Positions 12,705 through 26,500 of a stretch of DNA of 64,000 bases are shown here, one piece after another. The stretch covers positions 34,286,937-34,350,936 of the forward strand of contig OU015534.1 in the NCBI GenBank assembly GCA_907165065.1. The letters are read 5' to 3'. The position numbers and the translations under genes were made by a program. Within the stretch, counting starts at the first letter, position 1, and each line of letters opens with the position of its first letter. The DNA comes from Caprimulgus europaeus (Eukaryota; Chordata; Aves; Caprimulgiformes; Caprimulgidae). Below the pieces are notes generated by a model, which had not been told where the DNA came from, did no database searches, and was given only the letters and a program-made list of their open reading frames with translations.

Positions 12705-14091
12705 CAAGCTCATTGGAAAAGGGAATCTCTGTGGGTTTGTCTCTGCCATGACTCAGCTCTTTGGAAAATGAAGGCACAGACCTGTTCATGGTTCAGCTGC
12801 ATGGACACTGTTTCCTACGCTGAAAACTGGTTTAAAATACCAGACTTTAGGAGTCCCCCACAGTAACATTATACAAAACATTTCCCAGGTCCACTACAGA
12901 GGTGGAAAGAAATTGTGTCTTCAGCTGGCTTTTGTCTGAGGTTTTAGCCTGTGACTTTGACTTTCCTTTACCTTTCCTGAGGACGTTAGTTGGCATTAAG
13001 TAAATTTGAATGTGACCAATGGGCCATAAAATCCCTTTGGTTGTTTCCACACAGGTAAATGATGGTACAACAAGGGCTCTGACAAGGACTTTTAATTTTG
13101 CACAGAAGAACTATCCAGCATTATTTTATTCTCTGTGTTAAGACAAATAGAAATTTTGTGTATTATTTTTAATTGAATGGAGTCATGCCAAATAACTGAC
13201 TGTCAGAAATCCTTTTTCCTAATGAAAAGAAGAAGTAAGTGCCAAATGCTGCTGGCAGCTTAAGCTTAAAAAAAAGAAAACCAATTAAAATCAGATTAAA
13301 ATAATTTCCCATTTAAGGAAAATTTAAGAATTCAAAGGTGTTGAGGTTTTTTGCTTGTTTTTTTTTCTTATAGCAAGAGTTCATAATCTAAAAATAAATG
13401 TTTAATTACCCAAGAGTGGGGAAACAGTAAACTTTGTGAAATCTAAATGTTCTCTATATGCTTTTGAAATATAGGGTATTTATGTAGATTTAAACTAATT
13501 TATTTCACTGCTGTACTATATCATTATCTATTATTTTATGATGATTTTATAGGAATATCTCTGTCAATATTTAGACCACTTTAAGGGCATAATTTATTTT
13601 GCAATTGTTCAGTCTGTATACTTAACAGTTTTAGACTTTTTTACCTTAGACCTTTCAGATTCTTTCAGTCTATCTCCAAAAAGGCTTTTTGCAATGTTTG
13701 TAATAAGATGTAGAAATTGCAGCCATGTCTGTCTCTGTGAACTCATGGCAAGACCCTTGGCCAATATAAATCTTACTGAATTGTACTTTCTCATTTACCC
13801 TATGACTTTATAGAACTTTTTTAACACCAAGTACATTGTTCCCTTTAATCCTGGATTAAATCACATGACATGAAAGGATTTTTTTCTTATTTTTTGTTTT
13901 GTTTTTTGGGGGGTTTTTTTGATGGTTGCATTTCACAGGCTTGGCACAGACAGGTGTAGTTTCTATATTTATACAAAACATTTCATATAAATAATATTAG
14001 AAACTGCAAGGTCTGAAAGACTGAGAGCATTTTTGCTTTGTGTAATCAAATGATCTTTGTTCAGATGAGTTAATGATGTCCCTTAACTGCA
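12705..14091. other. Single-copy AT-rich DNA, no gene seen
   Basis: Contains T/G-rich tracts around 13880-13920. No recognisable repeat family or exon. Confidence 0.5.
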
Positions 14092-14310
14092 GAGTTGCAC
14101 CAGGGGAGGTTCAGATTGGATGGCAGGAAAGATTTCTTCACTGAAGGGTTCTCAGGCACTGGAACTGCCCAGGGAGGTGGTGGAGTCCCCACCCCTGGAG
14201 GGATTTAACAGCTGGGTAGATGAGGTGCTCAGAGATCTGGTTCAGCAGTGGACAGGTACGGTTGGACTCGATGATCTCAAAGCTCTTTTCCAACCAAACA
14301 ACTCTATGAT
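14092..14310 (+). mobile_element. CR1 LINE 3' end
   Basis: Plus-strand CR1 tail: 'ggaggttcagattggatggc', 'ggtggagtccccacccctgg', 'ggttggactcgatgatctca', then 'caaccaaacaactctatgat'. Same 3'-end type as 9312-9541 and 44272-44575. 5' truncated at about 220 bases. Confidence 0.93.
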
Positions 14311-17300
14311 CTATGGGAAAATGTTATCAAATTCTCTGAGTTTAATTCCTCATCATTTGATTATTGATTATGCTTTGAATGTTTATAATTCTATGGGATT
14401 AAACCTCAATGCAGGACAACGCCTTCCTCTGCCAGCCTTGACCTCTCTTGAAGATGCTCAGTTGTACCAGGCAGTAGCCAAAGCAGTTTGACCATCAGTG
14501 GGTGCTGTCCCTCCTGTGGACATTTCCATGTTGCTGTGCTCGATGTGAGTTCCCTGGCTGCCCCTGAGATATGGAACTGCAGTTAATTACCTGACATTTG
14601 TTCATCAACAAGGGAGGCAAATGAAATGAAACCTTCCAAAAATGGCTTATCAGAATGTTAAAATACCTTTTAAATTAAGATAGCAGGTGAGAATTTACCT
14701 TTTGATCTTTGAAACTGCTCATCATTTACAAAGAAAAGGAAGCTCTAAGAGAAGGAAAACAGCTTATTTCTTTATCAGGGAGTGTAGAGCCTCAAAAGGG
14801 CACCACTCACATCAAGTGGACCTTTTTAATTAAGCTCACTAAATAAATGTTAAATCTTTCTGTGCAAGTGTTTATATCCAGTCAGCAGCACTTTTTGTCT
14901 TTGTTTAACATTGATTAATATCACAGGCATCTCGCATGCAATATTTTGGGAAGATCATTAAGTCTAATAATTAAGTCTGGGAGTAGCACACAGAGCCACA
15001 GCAGTTCCTGTCTCTTCTTCAGGGTGAGGGCTGCTGCAGTGTGCTGAGCAAGACCAGAGCCTTGGTCACTGCTGGCTGCCTGGGGTGAACGTGCACCTTC
15101 TCCCCTGAAGCCTGTGGAGCACAGTGACGTGATGTGAGACACGGGATGTCCTTAGCACGTCACTGACCTCAACCAGAAAGAGCTCCTGAGAGAGGATGTA
15201 GATGTCCATGTAGAGGATTTACTGATTTCACAATTTAATCAGCTTTCTACCTGGCTGACCATCACTGGCCAGTGTCCTCCCCCAAAAGCATTACACAGGT
15301 TTAAAACTGTTAACAGTTCTGTGCATCTGTTTCTTTCCAGCACATCCCTAGATGGTGGCAGATATAGTCCAGAGCTTTTGGTCAAGCTTCACCATTGCAA
15401 TTATCTCTCCTTTGTTGTTTTCCCAGTATGTACTAGTATCTTCCAATAAATTAGACTAAGGCAGATGTGGTCAAGATGTCACCTTCCTGAAGGGTGTTTT
15501 CAGAAAGGCTTCACCCCATGAAACTTATCTTCTGCACAGTTGCAGAAGGTTTATATGTCAAACCTCTAACATCTCTCTTTTTATTTGTATTTTTCTTGGG
15601 ACAACAGACTACTATGATAGTAGACACGATAGTAGATTGCTACTGCAATAGAAATATTGATTTTTCTTGCAGGATTAAACAGTAGAGAAAGTGGGATTGC
15701 AGGAAGAGGAAAATGCTTTCCTTCAACACAAAGATCTTTAATACTAAACAAATGGGAAAATGGATAATTCTGGGACATTAAATTTATCCTTTAGGTTTAG
15801 TTTTGAGGACTATTCCAGTGTAATCAACAAGACAATCCCTTTCTTTTCCATCTTTAGTTTCTGTCTAGACTAAATTCATGAAGAACTTTTCCTGAGGCAT
15901 TCCAACTGGCATAATGGATGCACTTCTACAGTACAAGACAGAAACTAAAGATGGAAAAGATCTGCTTTTCCAGCACAAGGAATGGGGGGAAGTTCAAAAG
16001 GAGAACAAAAAGCTAAAAATTATCAGCCGGGCCCAGAAACATGAGCCATTGAAACTTCCACAACTCAAAGGATGTGACTTGGTCCTAACTTTATTTCTAC
16101 ACTGAAAAATTAGGTCTGTCTTCTTCTAGTTCCTTCCTGAATCCCTCAATTTCACAGCTTGTTCTCAGCCTTAAACTGCACAAGCTTTGTTTTCTTTAAA
16201 GGAGACACAGTGAAATCACTTGTTCAGGCTAAGCAACGCGTAAATGGCAGAGGAATGGAAATTCAGCTCCCTTTTTCCTGACAGAGATTTTTTTTGTCTA
16301 ACAGCTTATTCCCAAGAAAAGAAAAAAATATATTTTGAACATTTTTAAGGGAAACTTTTAAGAACAAGACAATAAATTTATTTTATACAAATACATGTCT
16401 CTTCTGCACCAAGATTTCTTATCTGACAAGGCAGTTGTTTGGCAAGACCTGGGATTGATAAGACTTTTTTTTTTTTAATATTAATAGTTACTATGTAGTG
16501 ACAAGCTCCTGATCAGGTTGTTTTGGGGTTTTTTTTTATGTTTATATAGTAATGTCTGCTGAAAAATTCAAATCTGTGTGCTAGAAAAGTTGAGAAAGAT
16601 GAACAATTATGTTTGTCTTTCAACAAAGAATGGAACTGTGAAAGGTTGCCAGATACCAGGGAATGGTTTTGTCAACAGCTGATGGCAAGAAGCAATAATG
16701 CTAACACTTGGTTCATGGTGCTTGAAGTTTCTCCAATGATTGTCATAAAAAAACCCCATTATTCTAGAAGAAGAATTAAGAAAAAAATATATTGAGTTTG
16801 AATTTAATAGACTTTAAAGGCAAGCCAGGACATTGCTGCCAGGAATTTGTATAAAATCATTCTTTCAAAACAAACATCCTGAGAGGTTGGAGATATGAGG
16901 AGTTTGAAGAAGGTTGAGCAGCCAGGCCAGTTCTGGTGAGGTAGAGTAAAAGGAAAGGATGAAAAGAGCAAAATGCCACCAGATGTGAGAACCTGTCATT
17001 ACCAAAGTCCAACACTCTCTGAAGGGTTCGTTAGATATTTCACATGTCGAGGCTTTGTGTTTAATACCAAATTTACTCATTTGAAGCTATTTGACATTAC
17101 TTGGGGCTCAGGTTTAGCAGTGACACCAAATGAACCACACTTGGGAGATTCCTGGGTCCCTCTGTTGACCTCAGAAGCACTGCTGAGGAGCAGAGTGATC
17201 AGTCAGAGCAGAGCTGGTGTTCCAAGCAATCCCACCACTGATAAAACGTGGTACAAAGCCACTTACAGTGCTTCAGTGGTGAAAGAGGCTTCTAAAACTT

Positions 17301-18639
17301 ACCTTGTTATGCATTACAGCTTTGTAAAATTGGACATTTGAAGTTATTTGCTAAAGATGGAGGTCACTGATGGAATATCACAGGTCTTGGGGTCATAAAC
17401 AAAGCAATTTTCTCTATCTTAATGGGCTAGTAAAAAGAACTTAACAGCCATAAAATTTAAGTGGTACAAAAGCAGATAAAGGAGGGAGGGTAAAAAGAGG
17501 CATTACAGGAGACACATCTGCAGTTTCAGTGATGTCCAATTTTGGCTAGGACAGGCTGGAAACATCACTAAATACCAAGGCTTTGTGATTTCTTGTGGGA
17601 AAATGTAAGGTAGGAAATTTTAGTAGGAAAAACCCAAGAGATGAATGATGATAAATGTACATAGTTGAAAATGCTAAGAAATGTTTAAAGGACTTTCTAA
17701 AGTGTAAACTTGTAAATTATGTAGCTATCATCAACTGCATATACTGCCTTTGCATCTTGCCACTGACAGCAATTTATTCATTAGTTGTGGATATACTTCA
17801 GGGCATGGGAATAATTTAAGATGTATTGCTGTTAGAATAGAAGGTTGTCCTCTATAACAGTATGTGAAAAAGCCAATATTCTTGATCAATATTAGCATTA
17901 GGATGTCATCAAAACTATCAAATATGCAAACAATAACCTCGTTGTTGAACTTGCCACAAAAGGTAGTTCAGGGTGTTGGAATCACCAGAGGTGGGGAGGG
18001 GTTGCTTGTACCCTGCACTGGGGAAGTTAAATGAAAAGAGAGAAGAGGACTGAGGGTGAGCAAGATTACTCACATGGGAGAGAGCAACATGAAGGAGGAA
18101 GCAACCATATCTAGTGGAAAAAGTAATACTACTTTTCACTGTGAAGGTGGTGACATTAATTCCCACTCTGAGTGAAAAATCAGATATATTTGTAATTTTG
18201 CATTCATAGTATTTGAGAGATATTACTGTAATCCTTCCTCTTTTTCCTGCCTCTTTTCCATGCCCAGTTTATTAAACCTGTTATTTAAATGTTGTGTTCT
18301 TCCAGTTCATTGTTGGACCTGAAGGCTTTATGTCTGTCATGGTGATACACTAAGGTGTGAGGGACATGGACTTCCTTAGTCAATGCCATTGATTTCAGCT
18401 TGTCAAGAAACATGACTGCAGTGGAGCAAGACCATGGGCTCCTCACCTGCTAAGTGCTAAGCTGTGGAAGAAATGAGAGACACACAGTAAGGAAGTGACA
18501 CCTTCATAGTTCCTGTATCCTTCATATATGATTGGGAAGCTATGTCCTAGACATCAAAGGAAAATTTAGGTGCCCTATGGTTATTGTCAGGAGTGGAAGT
18601 TCTGAATATATCTATAAATTCTATTTTTTTCATCACTGT
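14311..18639. other. 4.3 kb of single-copy DNA without a recognised gene
   Basis: Mostly AT-rich. A slightly GC-richer part at about 15000-15190 contains TGACGTGA and CACGTCAC, which resemble CREB-type sites but may be chance. A perfect inverted repeat lies at 15842-15960 (listed separately). Open frames are short and lack domains. Confidence 0.45.
15842..15960. repeat. Perfect 25-bp inverted repeat with 69-nt loop
   Basis: Arm 1 at 15842-15866 contains 'tcttttccatctttagtttc'. Arm 2 at 15936-15960 is its exact reverse complement (ends 'ctaaagatggaaaaga'). Pairing stops cleanly outside both arms and at the next inner base. It is not part of any repeat I recognise. It could be a fold-back transposon remnant, a small hairpin RNA source or a replication-error product; the sequence alone does not decide. 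Confidence 0.8.
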
Positions 18640-18985
18640 AAGATTGACAAGTGGATGGGATATGGCAGCTCAAGGCTTAGACAGGGGCACTCTTTGCTGG
18701 GTAAAAAATTGGCTGCATGGCCGAGCCCAGAGAGTTGTGGTGAACAGAGCTAAATCCACTTGGTGTTCCCCAGGGCTCAGTTCTGGGGCCAGTTCTGCTT
18801 AATATCTTTGTCAGTGATCTGGATCAGGGGATGGAGTGCACTCTCTAGGTTTGCAGAGGACACCAAGCTGGGTGGCAGTGTTGATCTGCTGGAGGGTAGG
18901 AAGGCTCTACAGAGGGACTGGGACAGGCTGGATCCATGGGCCAGGACCAACTGTATGAGGTTCAACAAGGCCAAGCGCTGAGGAG
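18640..18985 (+). mobile_element. CR1 LINE fragment with reverse-transcriptase core remnant
   Basis: Plus-strand internal piece of CR1 ORF2, lacking the usual 3' end. It covers the RT segment before and after the catalytic box: [13 protein letters not shown]-like residues (a decayed '[13 protein letters not shown]'), a frameshift near 18845, then FAEDTKLGG in place of the active FADD box, and [20 protein letters not shown]. The D-to-E change at the first catalytic aspartate and the frame breaks make it inactive. Confidence 0.88.
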
Positions 18986-21861
18986 CACTGGAATGGAGAA
19001 GGTGACACCAGAGGAACGAGGCAGATGGCAGGAGGTTTTTACACGTGAGCTTTAGCTGTCCTAATAACTCATACACAGGGCAGTAACTGAACTACCAATG
19101 GAAGCTGCTAAATTTCTTTAGAAAATCTAAATGTTAATTGGACTCATAATCATTTATTTTTTTTAGCTGTACAAATAACATTTGCATAACTTTGCTTGTA
19201 GCAAAATTTTGAATTTTAACACAATTTTGACTGCAATGACAGGCACACACATGGAAAAACCAGGGCAGATATCATGTCAGTGGAACAATTTACTGCTCCA
19301 ATCAGGGCACTTCTACGGGATTCTCCAAGAATTTGCAAAGCCAAATCATTCATAGTTTGATAGATGATAAATAATATACTAGGAATAAATAATTCCCCTA
19401 TGAAGCCACAGCAGGAGAAGACATCAGCCAGGGTCCATCTCTCTGAACTCCTTTGACCAAATATTTCCACCTTGCAAGTTATATTTATAAAAAATTATAA
19501 AAAAATTAAAAAATTATATAATTTTTTTTAAAAAAAAATTTTTTATTCCTCCTGGTTGTTTCTACAAAGGTGCCACATGGTGAGGGATTGACATTTTATC
19601 CTTAATCAAAGCTACCAGAAACAATCTGCTTCACCTCATGGCAGGGAAGGAATGGGGATTTGAACAGGAGTTAAAGCAGTGAAAAGAATGAAGAGATTAA
19701 TGATTAGAAAAAAACCAAAGTAGGGAGGATTCCTGGAAGATGTGGGTTTAGTGAATTATGTGAAAGAGGGGAGGGCACTTGGCAAAAGACACAGGATTGA
19801 ATGTTCATTACACATTTCACATTAGGAGAATAATAACATGGAAGGGCTTTAAGGATATAATGAAGAAGGACGTAATCCCAAAGCACGAGAGTTTAGAGAT
19901 GAGAGGCACTTTGCCTGCTGAATGGGAATATATATGTAGAAAGTCTATTAAGTAATAAGCTTAAAAAAAGTCGTGGCTCCAAAGTCCTCACCACTTTTAT
20001 TAGCTCATGAGCACAAAGTGGATTCATATTTTATGGACAAGAAGTGACAGCAAGTGTATCAGTGTTATTTCTAAATTTGTTTTACGTGGTGTGGTCATTG
20101 TTGCTTCCTGAACTCTAATGATATTTTATACAAGGTGAGGATTTGGTACCAACAATTTCATTTAATTTTGTTTTTTTCAGGGGCAGGGGGAGAATTAACA
20201 AATATTTAATGAAATTAACATTTAAATGAAATCGTAAATTATTTCACTTGCAACTATTCCATTATTTTATAATTCATGTAGAATAAATGTGCCAGAAAAG
20301 CGAGATGTTAAAGTATTACACATATCATACAAGACCTTCCAAATGGCACATACATGTGCTCATGTAAGACTGCATATTGGACTAGAAATTTCTATTCCAC
20401 CATCCAGCAAACATGTTTTTGAGTGCTTTTCACGTTCTTCTTCCCCTATAAAATCCATGTTCCTTTTTTACATATTCCTATGCATTCATTAATATTGCTA
20501 TATACAAAAAGAGAGGAAGGGCAGGTAGGTGAGAACTATTATGACTTTAATAAATTTGTTTTTCCTAAGACAAAATTAATAGAAGGCAAGGACATATATT
20601 TTATGCATGTCTTATGATTTTTTGGGATTCCTTATGCTTTTTTTTTTTTATGTAAAACCTCATCCTACCCTAATGTTTTGCATTTTATATTTATGCATAT
20701 GAATATACTTAACCACATGTCATCAATTGTTATGTAACGGTGAGTTTACTGTAGTCAAGTTAAACTCTACAGCTCCACTAAATCACGCTTTCCTGTGTAG
20801 ACGTGCTGTGATTTTCCAGATGCATGTTCCTGCACTGCAGATTCAGCATTATGCACAAGGAAATGTATTTTTTCTCATTGTTTTGTTCAACTACTGTGGG
20901 TAAATTCAGACTTAGATCCATGTGATGGTTTTGCATTAATCACAGTCACATCACTGTTAAATGGTGCCCCAATAGAATGGCACTCCCTGAAGCCAGCACT
21001 GGCCATGGTTTCCCATTAGCCTTGCATATTCAGATTTCTCTGACAATGAAATGCACTTCCCATGTTTACAGTGCTTAAGTCATAGAGAAGATCTCATCTC
21101 ACTGCAGAGTTTGGTGGCATTGTCACCAATGATTCCCTGCAAGAGAAAACTGCTCTGTTTTATTATAATTGTAAAGGGATAATGATGTTAAAAAACCACA
21201 CATTTTCCTGACACCTGATGTGGAAACATCTTCATGATGACTGTGCAGTCAGGCTCCTTTTTAACAGTGTAAAATGCCCACTAACCAAATGCAGATGGAA
21301 AAACACCCTTTAAAATTAACCTCTTTGGGGATGTTCTCACATCAGAAAGACATTGCTACCAAAACATTTTACTGGTGAGAGAGGTGGTTTGGATTTACAG
21401 GTATTTTTGGTTTTGTGTCGTGCTTTGTTGTTGGTTTTTTGTTGGGGTATTTTTTGTTGGTTTGGGTATTTTTTTTTCAAATTCTCATATAGTTTTCTCA
21501 GAACTTATAAAAAATTTTCTATTAAACATAATTAATTTCTTGCTGTACCACCTGGTAAGACCAGCCTTTGCCAGGTAAGGTTGTAGAAGATACCTTGTTG
21601 GATTTTCAGCTGTGGGTGGACAGGTGCACCCCAGTATAAGGGTCCCCTGCTCACCTATTTCTGAACTAGTTCTTAACGAGACAGGCTGCTACTTAAAGCT
21701 TTCAGCAGGACAGAGGCCACAGCCACTTGCAGCATGATGGGTTGTGACTGACATTCCTTCAGCTCAAGGTGGATACCATGTGAAAAAAGGGTGTTAAAAG
21801 TTGAGTAAACCCCTAAAGTCAGTTTTAATAGTTAGATTTTTTTTCCTACCCCTTAAGACAA
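18986..21861. other. 2.9 kb of single-copy AT-rich DNA, no gene seen
   Basis: Very AT-rich around 19480-19550 (A/T runs able to fold back). T/G-rich tract at 21400-21480. No repeat family or exon recognised. Confidence 0.45.
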
Positions 21862-22520
21862 CGTCTTGGTTTAGCTGGGATAGAGTTAATTATCTTCTCA
21901 GGAGCTGGCATAGCTGTGGTTTAGGTTCAGTGAGGGATTTGCTATGAGAAGAACGTTGATAAGGTGCTGATGTTCTCAGTTGCTGCTGGAGCCCAAGGTC
22001 ACTGTGTTGGGCTGGGTCACAGCTGCATTAGGACTGGGAGGGGGAAGTGCAGTGAATAGCAAACCCCAAACTGGCACTGGGCTCTGCCAATGAGATATTC
22101 CATCTCCTGTCCCCCATGGGCAGGACATGAGCCAGAACTGACTGGAAATCGGGGGGATTCTCTCGGGGATGGCTCGGGCTCTGGCTCTCCCGGGATTGCG
22201 GTTTCGGGTCGGGATTGTCGCTCCTCTGGGATCGTTCTCTGGGATCGGGCCGGGCTGGGTCGGTGGGTGGTGAGCAATGGCACTGGGTGTCACTCATTTG
22301 CATATTTTGTTACTATTATAATTACCACTACTATTTTAATATTAGGCTTTTTTTAAGTTTTCTTTCATTTCTATTATTAAACTGTTCTTATCTCACCCTA
22401 CAAGCCACCTTATCCTTGTCCCCCATCCCAAATCCTCTCCCCTATCACTTTGGTGTGGGGGCAGTGGGTGAATGGCTCTGCTGGCCACTGGCCAAGGGCC
22501 AGCCCAGTGAAACTATCACA
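21862..22520 (+). mobile_element. Solo ERV LTR with probable 5-bp target duplication
   Basis: LTR of about 659 bases, beginning cgtcttggtttagctgggat (family start tgtcctggtt) and ending gtgaaactatcaca. Flanks are GACAA on the left (21857-21861) and GAGAA on the right (22521-22525), four of five matching. The interior has a CpG-rich block at 22140-22270 and an ATTAAA polyadenylation-type signal at 22376-22381. No internal retroviral genes adjoin it, so it is a solo LTR left by LTR-LTR recombination. A 5-bp duplication would fit a class III (ERVL-like) or class I ERV; I cannot name the family for certain. Confidence 0.85.
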
Positions 22521-24387
22521 GAGAAGGAGAGAGTGACTTGGAGAGGCAGAGGGAGAGGACAAGATCCAACAGTCAGTGTCAGTAAAGGACATTTGCCTGT
22601 GTTGAGGGAAATCTAGTTCTGAATACTTACTTTGCCCTAGTACCATCTTATTGTTGTTCTCTGCTGAGTTGTTTTCAGTCTTCGTTCCAAGCAGATAAAT
22701 AATTAATTACAGGCAGAAGAAATAAAAGAAAGACTCGAAACTTGTATCTTAATATGAGCGTGGAAGTGTCAAGCTACTAGAAATACAGAAAGTGGTCTTC
22801 CTCTCTTTTTTAGAAACCTTTTGGAAAGATTTTTATAATGCATAGGAACTTTAAGGTGACTTTTACCTTTTTAAGAAGCATTTTCCATACATATTTATGA
22901 GCAAGTGACAATGTTTTTTAAAAGGTAACAAAAAATCAGTAGCTTTGCTTGAGGAAAATTTATTTCCTGCCACTTTGGCTTGCAATGCTGTCTGTCACTA
23001 AACATTATCCTTAGCAGTTTTTAGCTCAAGGTATACGTTTAAATATTCCTGAAATCATCTGCTTAAGCAAAAGTTTGGAAAGGACAGGTGGTGACTCTCA
23101 GGCTGAGTGAATTTATGAACACCAGACTGCTCCCCTGAACCCCTCATCTCTACTGCTTCCTGAAGCTGGGCATAAACTGAGCTACTAAACCTGATTTGAG
23201 AAAGGCAAAGAAAACAGGTGCCTTAGCAGCAAACTTCTTTCCTGCATTAATTTGTTATTTATCATGATATCCACTGCAAGCTAATTTTATTCTACTTTAT
23301 AGCATAGTTCCCTTCAATTACTATATTTTTTTAGTAGTTGTGAAGTGTTTTCTTGCTCAGAAAGACAGCTACATTTTATTTTCTGCTGTTAAAAAAATAC
23401 CATTTTCCTCCATCATTACATTATAATGGAAAAGTAATTTCCTTTCTCAGTAAGTGGAGGACTGCCTTCATGGACAGGAAGAAAAAAAAAAGAAAAAAGA
23501 AAAATATGTGAATTAAAGCTTAAAGCAAGTATCAATGCACCACACGCTGCGTGGTGAGCACGAAGAGAAGATAATATTTGTACTGTGATATTGTGCAAGT
23601 CACAGTGAAAGCTAATTGCAGTGTGATTTCCTTGATAAGACAGCACACTGAAAATTGTTGGAAAGAACGCTAATTTGAGGGCATTAAAATTCTGATGTTA
23701 CTATTAAAATTGTCATTTTGAGGTTTGATGGCAAGGTTTTGCAATTTACTAGTAGCACTATCCTGTAATGCTATTAGATACCTCCCTATCAGTGATGGCA
23801 TTCCATTAACATTATGTAAATCATGATGTGACAGTCTCTGACAACACATGATAACTAATAATGATGGAACTTTATGGATTATATCTCCCCATTCTGCCTC
23901 AATAAATGCTGATTTTGACACCAGATGAGCAAATGTCTACTGAGACTTTCTTTTTCTCCTAGGTGAATTTTTAAAGAAGCATTAAAATTTATGTTAGAGA
24001 ATTGTAGTTTTAAGACCTCCAGTGGAAATATACTTTATTTTATTTACAATTTTTCTTAATAATCTCTAATATCTTCCCAGGCAAGTAGGCCCACAGAAAA
24101 TAGTGATATTTACCTTAAGAAAAGTAGTAGAGTTTGATTCTTTATGAAATTGGTTGCAGAACAATATGGTACCTTGTATAAATGTGTGTGTCCTCATCAG
24201 CTACTGGACTATGATCTGAATCTGGATATTGTAGTGGATTTAAAACTTAACTGAAGCTAAAAGGAAATGTGCAGTTGACTCCTGGGTATAGTGCATGCTC
24301 TTCACAAACAAGAGCCTAGGGTTTAAGCCCCACACATGTTCTGATTAAATGATGGTGGTCTCCAGACAGCAGTGCTAGTCTGAAGAT
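22521..24387. other. Single-copy AT-rich DNA, no gene seen
   Basis: Includes an A-rich run at about 23480-23500. Short frames without domains; no repeat family recognised. Confidence 0.5.
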
Positions 24388-24655
24388 CACAGAATCCCAG
24401 AATGGCTTTGACTGACAAAGCCCTTTAAGACCATCAGGTCCCATCATGAACCCAACACTGACCAGTCCCCACTAACCCCTGTCCCTCAGCACTGTGTCTA
24501 CACCACTCTTCAATCCCCCCAGGGATGGGGACTCCACCACTGCCCTGGGCAACCCCTGCCAATGCCTCAGAACCCTTTCAGCAAAGAAATTCTTCCTCAC
24601 ATCCCATCTCAACTGCCCTGGGCACAACTTGAGGCCATTTTCTCTTAACAAATGC
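24388..24655 (-). mobile_element. CR1 LINE 3' end
   Basis: Complement of a CR1 tail: 'tcacagaatcccagaatggc', 'ccaacactgaccagtcccca', 'ggggactccaccactgccct'. Closely related to the 3' portion of 12236-12704: the minus-strand remnant shares [18 protein letters not shown] with that copy. 5' truncated. Confidence 0.92.
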
Positions 24656-26189
24656 AACTTTGGACACCAAATGCTTGTAGATCAGTGTCAGAATGCAATC
24701 TGGAAAATATGAAGGTTCCTCAGATTAAAATACCATCCCACTGCAGAAAAGGAAACCCACTGCATTTTTTTTTTTTAATTCCAAGGTATTTAGCAATGCA
24801 GTAATTATTATAGATAATGAAGAGAATCACATAATCTCAGGGTCTATGATTTTAAAGAAGAGAAAAATTATCCTGGAAAGCATGGAAGCCTTCTAATTTA
24901 TGGAGGAAAAAGCAATAGGTTTATTTAGTTTTCAGAGGCTGAGAAAGAAATGAGGTATGATATATGAAATTGCAAATTCTAAAAAAAAAATACACTTTTC
25001 TGCTCTTTCTTACAATATAAAAAAATGAGCTAATGTTGATTTACATGTAAACAATGAAGTCTTACTACTCTTGTGAATAACAAAGTTTTATCCAAAGTAA
25101 ATACAGGCAATGATATTATAAGATAATGAAATTCTCTTGCACTGAGATAGAAATCAAGGTAATATAGAAAACAAATAAATACAAAAAACAACTTCCCATT
25201 TCCTTTGTCAATTTTACATCATGTTCTGTACTACCAAGGTGAAGCTGTTCTTTATCAAAGACGTGTACTTGTACTAATTACATAACTGATATGATTTGTG
25301 ATTCTCAAATTATTATGACTAAGGATCAAGATATTTGCATCCTAGATCTGCTGCTCTTCGTTCTCATTCAGACTGCCCTCTGGTTTGGCACAATGTTCAG
25401 CATACAGTGAGTACAGGTCACTCCTGTCTGTCTGAAAGTGGTGGTGATGGCATTCAAATATGAAGTAAAACAAACTGGGTGCAATCACCTGATCTTTAGA
25501 AACACCATTGTTCCAGCTCAACAGCCAAAAACAGAGTACTAGACAGGCCAAGTTCAGACAAAACCTGAGCAACCTGTGTCTTGAGTCCTTGCAAAGTTAG
25601 TACAGAGCCCACAGCCTCTTACTAGCAGTAGCCATACTCTATTTACTACAGGGCTGCATAAAATACAGGTTTTATCTTCACAATGTAACTGCTGTACAGA
25701 GTTCTGTTCAATAAAAATTTAACATTTCATGCTTGCATGGACAAAACCAAAATTAACACCTTATGAAATATTAGTAGGAAATGTCTCTTTTTTTATTAGG
25801 ATTTTTAAAAACATAATCTAGCCACTGTTAAGTTAAAGAATGTATTATAGGTGGTGTTACAGATTTGTCTGCATTGCCTACCATGCCACAGTGGTGTTGC
25901 TGTTAAGAGATGTTTAACTTGGCCAGCACATCCCAAGGTCAGAGCAGTCAGTGGTTTGCATGTTCAGACACATTTTATTTCTTGCCAGTATTGCAAAGGT
26001 GACTCCTGGTTTCACCCCCCTCTTTCTGGCAGTGGATCTGTGTTGGTGCCAAATGTGGTTGAATGTCTTTTGGAATCGAGGATCTAGATGTCAATGAACA
26101 TATATAAACCTGAGATAAACCAGAGTAACCATCTGTGACTCCAGACTTCCTTCTTGGTAGGAAGTGTTTCCCATTTCTGTCCAGGCTCC
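24656..26189. other. Single-copy AT-rich DNA, no gene seen
   Basis: The 25850-26110 part has somewhat higher GC and may be a decayed repeat that I cannot place. No exon or RNA gene supported. Confidence 0.45.
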
Positions 26190-26500
26190 TCTGAGTGGCA
26201 ACTCGTGCATGTTGTGTAAGAGACTCTCCACCTGGTTGTGTATCATTGGCTGACTGGCTGAAGGCACATTCAACCCCATCACTGAGATCATTAATAAAGA
26301 TTTGGAACAGTTTTATCCCAGGACTGACCACCAGTGCACACCAGCAGGGACCAGCCTTCGTGATGTTTGTGACAACTCTGTGGGACCAGCAGCTCAGCTA
26401 GCTCTCAGCCCACCTCACTGCTTGCTTATCTAGCCCATCCATCAACAGTTTCTCTAGAAGGTTGCTGTGGAAGAGAGTGCAGGCACATTCTTAAAGGTTT
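26190..26500 (-). mobile_element. Old CR1-like LINE fragment, RT region
   Basis: On the minus strand a decayed IFINDLSDGVECAFSQSAND stretch (26245-26305) corresponds to the CR1 reverse-transcriptase segment that normally reads [19 protein letters not shown]. The plus strand farther on (cagcccacctcactgcttgc, 'tctagaaggttgctgtgg') matches the upstream thumb/palm part of ORF2. The catalytic FADD is reduced to SAND. Highly diverged, no 3' end; boundaries approximate. Confidence 0.68.

Noticed and set aside
15000-15190. CREB-type binding sites (TGACGTGA, CACGTCAC)
   Set aside because: Two short matches in 190 bases can be chance; no promoter features nearby, so not listed as regulatory.
15914-16105. 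63-codon plus-strand frame with a charged, coiled-coil-like composition
   Set aside because: Overlaps one arm of the inverted repeat, lies in AT-rich DNA and has no recognised domain.
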